64,000 nucleotides of DNA from assembly GCF_040811775.1 (NCBI RefSeq), contig NZ_JBFNXW010000003.1:1-64000 (forward strand), read 5' to 3'. Made by a program: the position numbers and the translations under genes. A model generated the notes under the pieces. The model was not told the DNA's origin. It worked only from the letters and a program-made list of their open reading frames with translations, and did no database searches. The stretch comes from Balneola sp. MJW-20. GTDB taxonomy: Bacteria; Bacteroidota; Rhodothermia; Balneolales; Balneolaceae. This document shows, piece after piece, positions 63,765-64,000 of this stretch (position 1 is the first letter of the stretch; each line of letters opens with the position of its first letter).

Positions 63765-64000
63765 ATGACCTACGCTGTAATCATGGCCGGTGGATCGGGA
63801 ACCCGTTTCTGGCCAAAAAGCACCAAAGAACTTCCGAAGCAGTTTCTGAAATTGTTTGGCGAAAAAACCATGCTGCAGAATACAGTGGATCGTATAAAGG
63901 AAGAGATACCGCTCGAAAGAGTTCTGGTAGTAACAAATGATCGGTATGTGGACATCGTTAAAGACCAGCTTCCGGGAATACCGGCGCACAATGTGGTAGG
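63765..64000 (+). CDS. Mannose-1-phosphate guanylyltransferase, 3' end cut by window
   Basis: The first 78 residues from ATG 63765 run off the window. The nucleotidyltransferase start VIMAGGSGTRFWPKSTKELPKQFL is typical of GDP-mannose pyrophosphorylases (ManC/AlgA type), which make GDP-mannose for polysaccharides. Confidence 0.88.
   Translation, partial: MTYAVIMAGGSGTRFWPKSTKELPKQFLKLFGEKTMLQNTVDRIKEEIPLERVLVVTNDRYVDIVKDQLPGIPAHNVV

Overview
The window reads as a chromosome segment from a marine-type member of the FCB group, most likely Balneolota or close to Rhodothermota. Evidence: the C-terminal NYPNPFNP...LGQRV...SGVYFYQL sorting domain, tRNA and ppk promoters with Bacteroidota-type TAnnTTTG boxes, and many secreted or lipoprotein hydrolases. 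The phylum is an inference; no rRNA is present.

Region 1 (1 to about 10,290) is an A+T-rich accessory island ending at tRNA-Arg(TCG). It holds a Cys-containing secreted protein (cut by the left edge), a PD-(D/E)XK nuclease, a small serine recombinase, two copies of an unrecognised ~95-residue protein, a large T9SS surface protein, two HTH proteins, and a tyrosine integrase with an excisionase-like partner. A 12-bp piece of the tRNA 3' end is repeated at 8423-8434, so integrase plus excisionase are bracketed as a 1.9-kb unit.

The most unusual object is at 7153-8301 (minus strand). The standard code sees only fragments, but one frame of 285 codons runs from ATG 8301 to TAA 7444. It is interrupted by eight TGA codons and by no TAA or TAG. 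With TGA read as an amino acid (Trp fits best), the product has HUH rolling-circle Rep motifs in order: FFTTIRP, HLHMIV and YVSKY. The next gene in the same operon also carries one in-frame TGA, and its similarity to the paralogue at 1801-2085 continues past that TGA to a TAA at 7153. Neighbouring genes use TGA as an ordinary stop, so this looks like a UGA-recoded replicon integrated into a standard-code chromosome.

Region 2 (10.3-46.1 kb) is core: queA-dxs-xseB, comEC, a PQQ-type sugar dehydrogenase with a thioredoxin-like protein, pgsA-like, ftsY, an M28 peptidase, scpA, an ECF sigma factor, ppk1, ruvB, metK, three secreted amidohydrolases (the third has lost metal ligands), an M14 peptidase, an Nramp-like transporter, a hemolysin III-type protein, a peptidase/propeller/barrel protein, a DUF2911 lipoprotein, a 2OG oxygenase, purM and a DinB/YfiT protein.

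Region 3 (46.1-46.55 kb) is an A+T-rich gap between diverging genes with several DnaA-box-like sequences, a candidate oriC. Region 4 (46.55-64 kb) has dtd, a phosphatase-superfamily protein, a YiiX-like protein, a cyanophycinase-like peptidase with the glycerol operon glpK-glpD-glpF, then on the minus strand adk and the translation block ffh-rpsP-rimM-trmD-rplS, and on the plus strand fabI, ruvC-ruvA, a PhoB/PhoR-type two-component system and the start of a mannose-1-phosphate guanylyltransferase gene. Both SRP GTPases (FtsY, Ffh) and all three Ruv proteins lie in this window.
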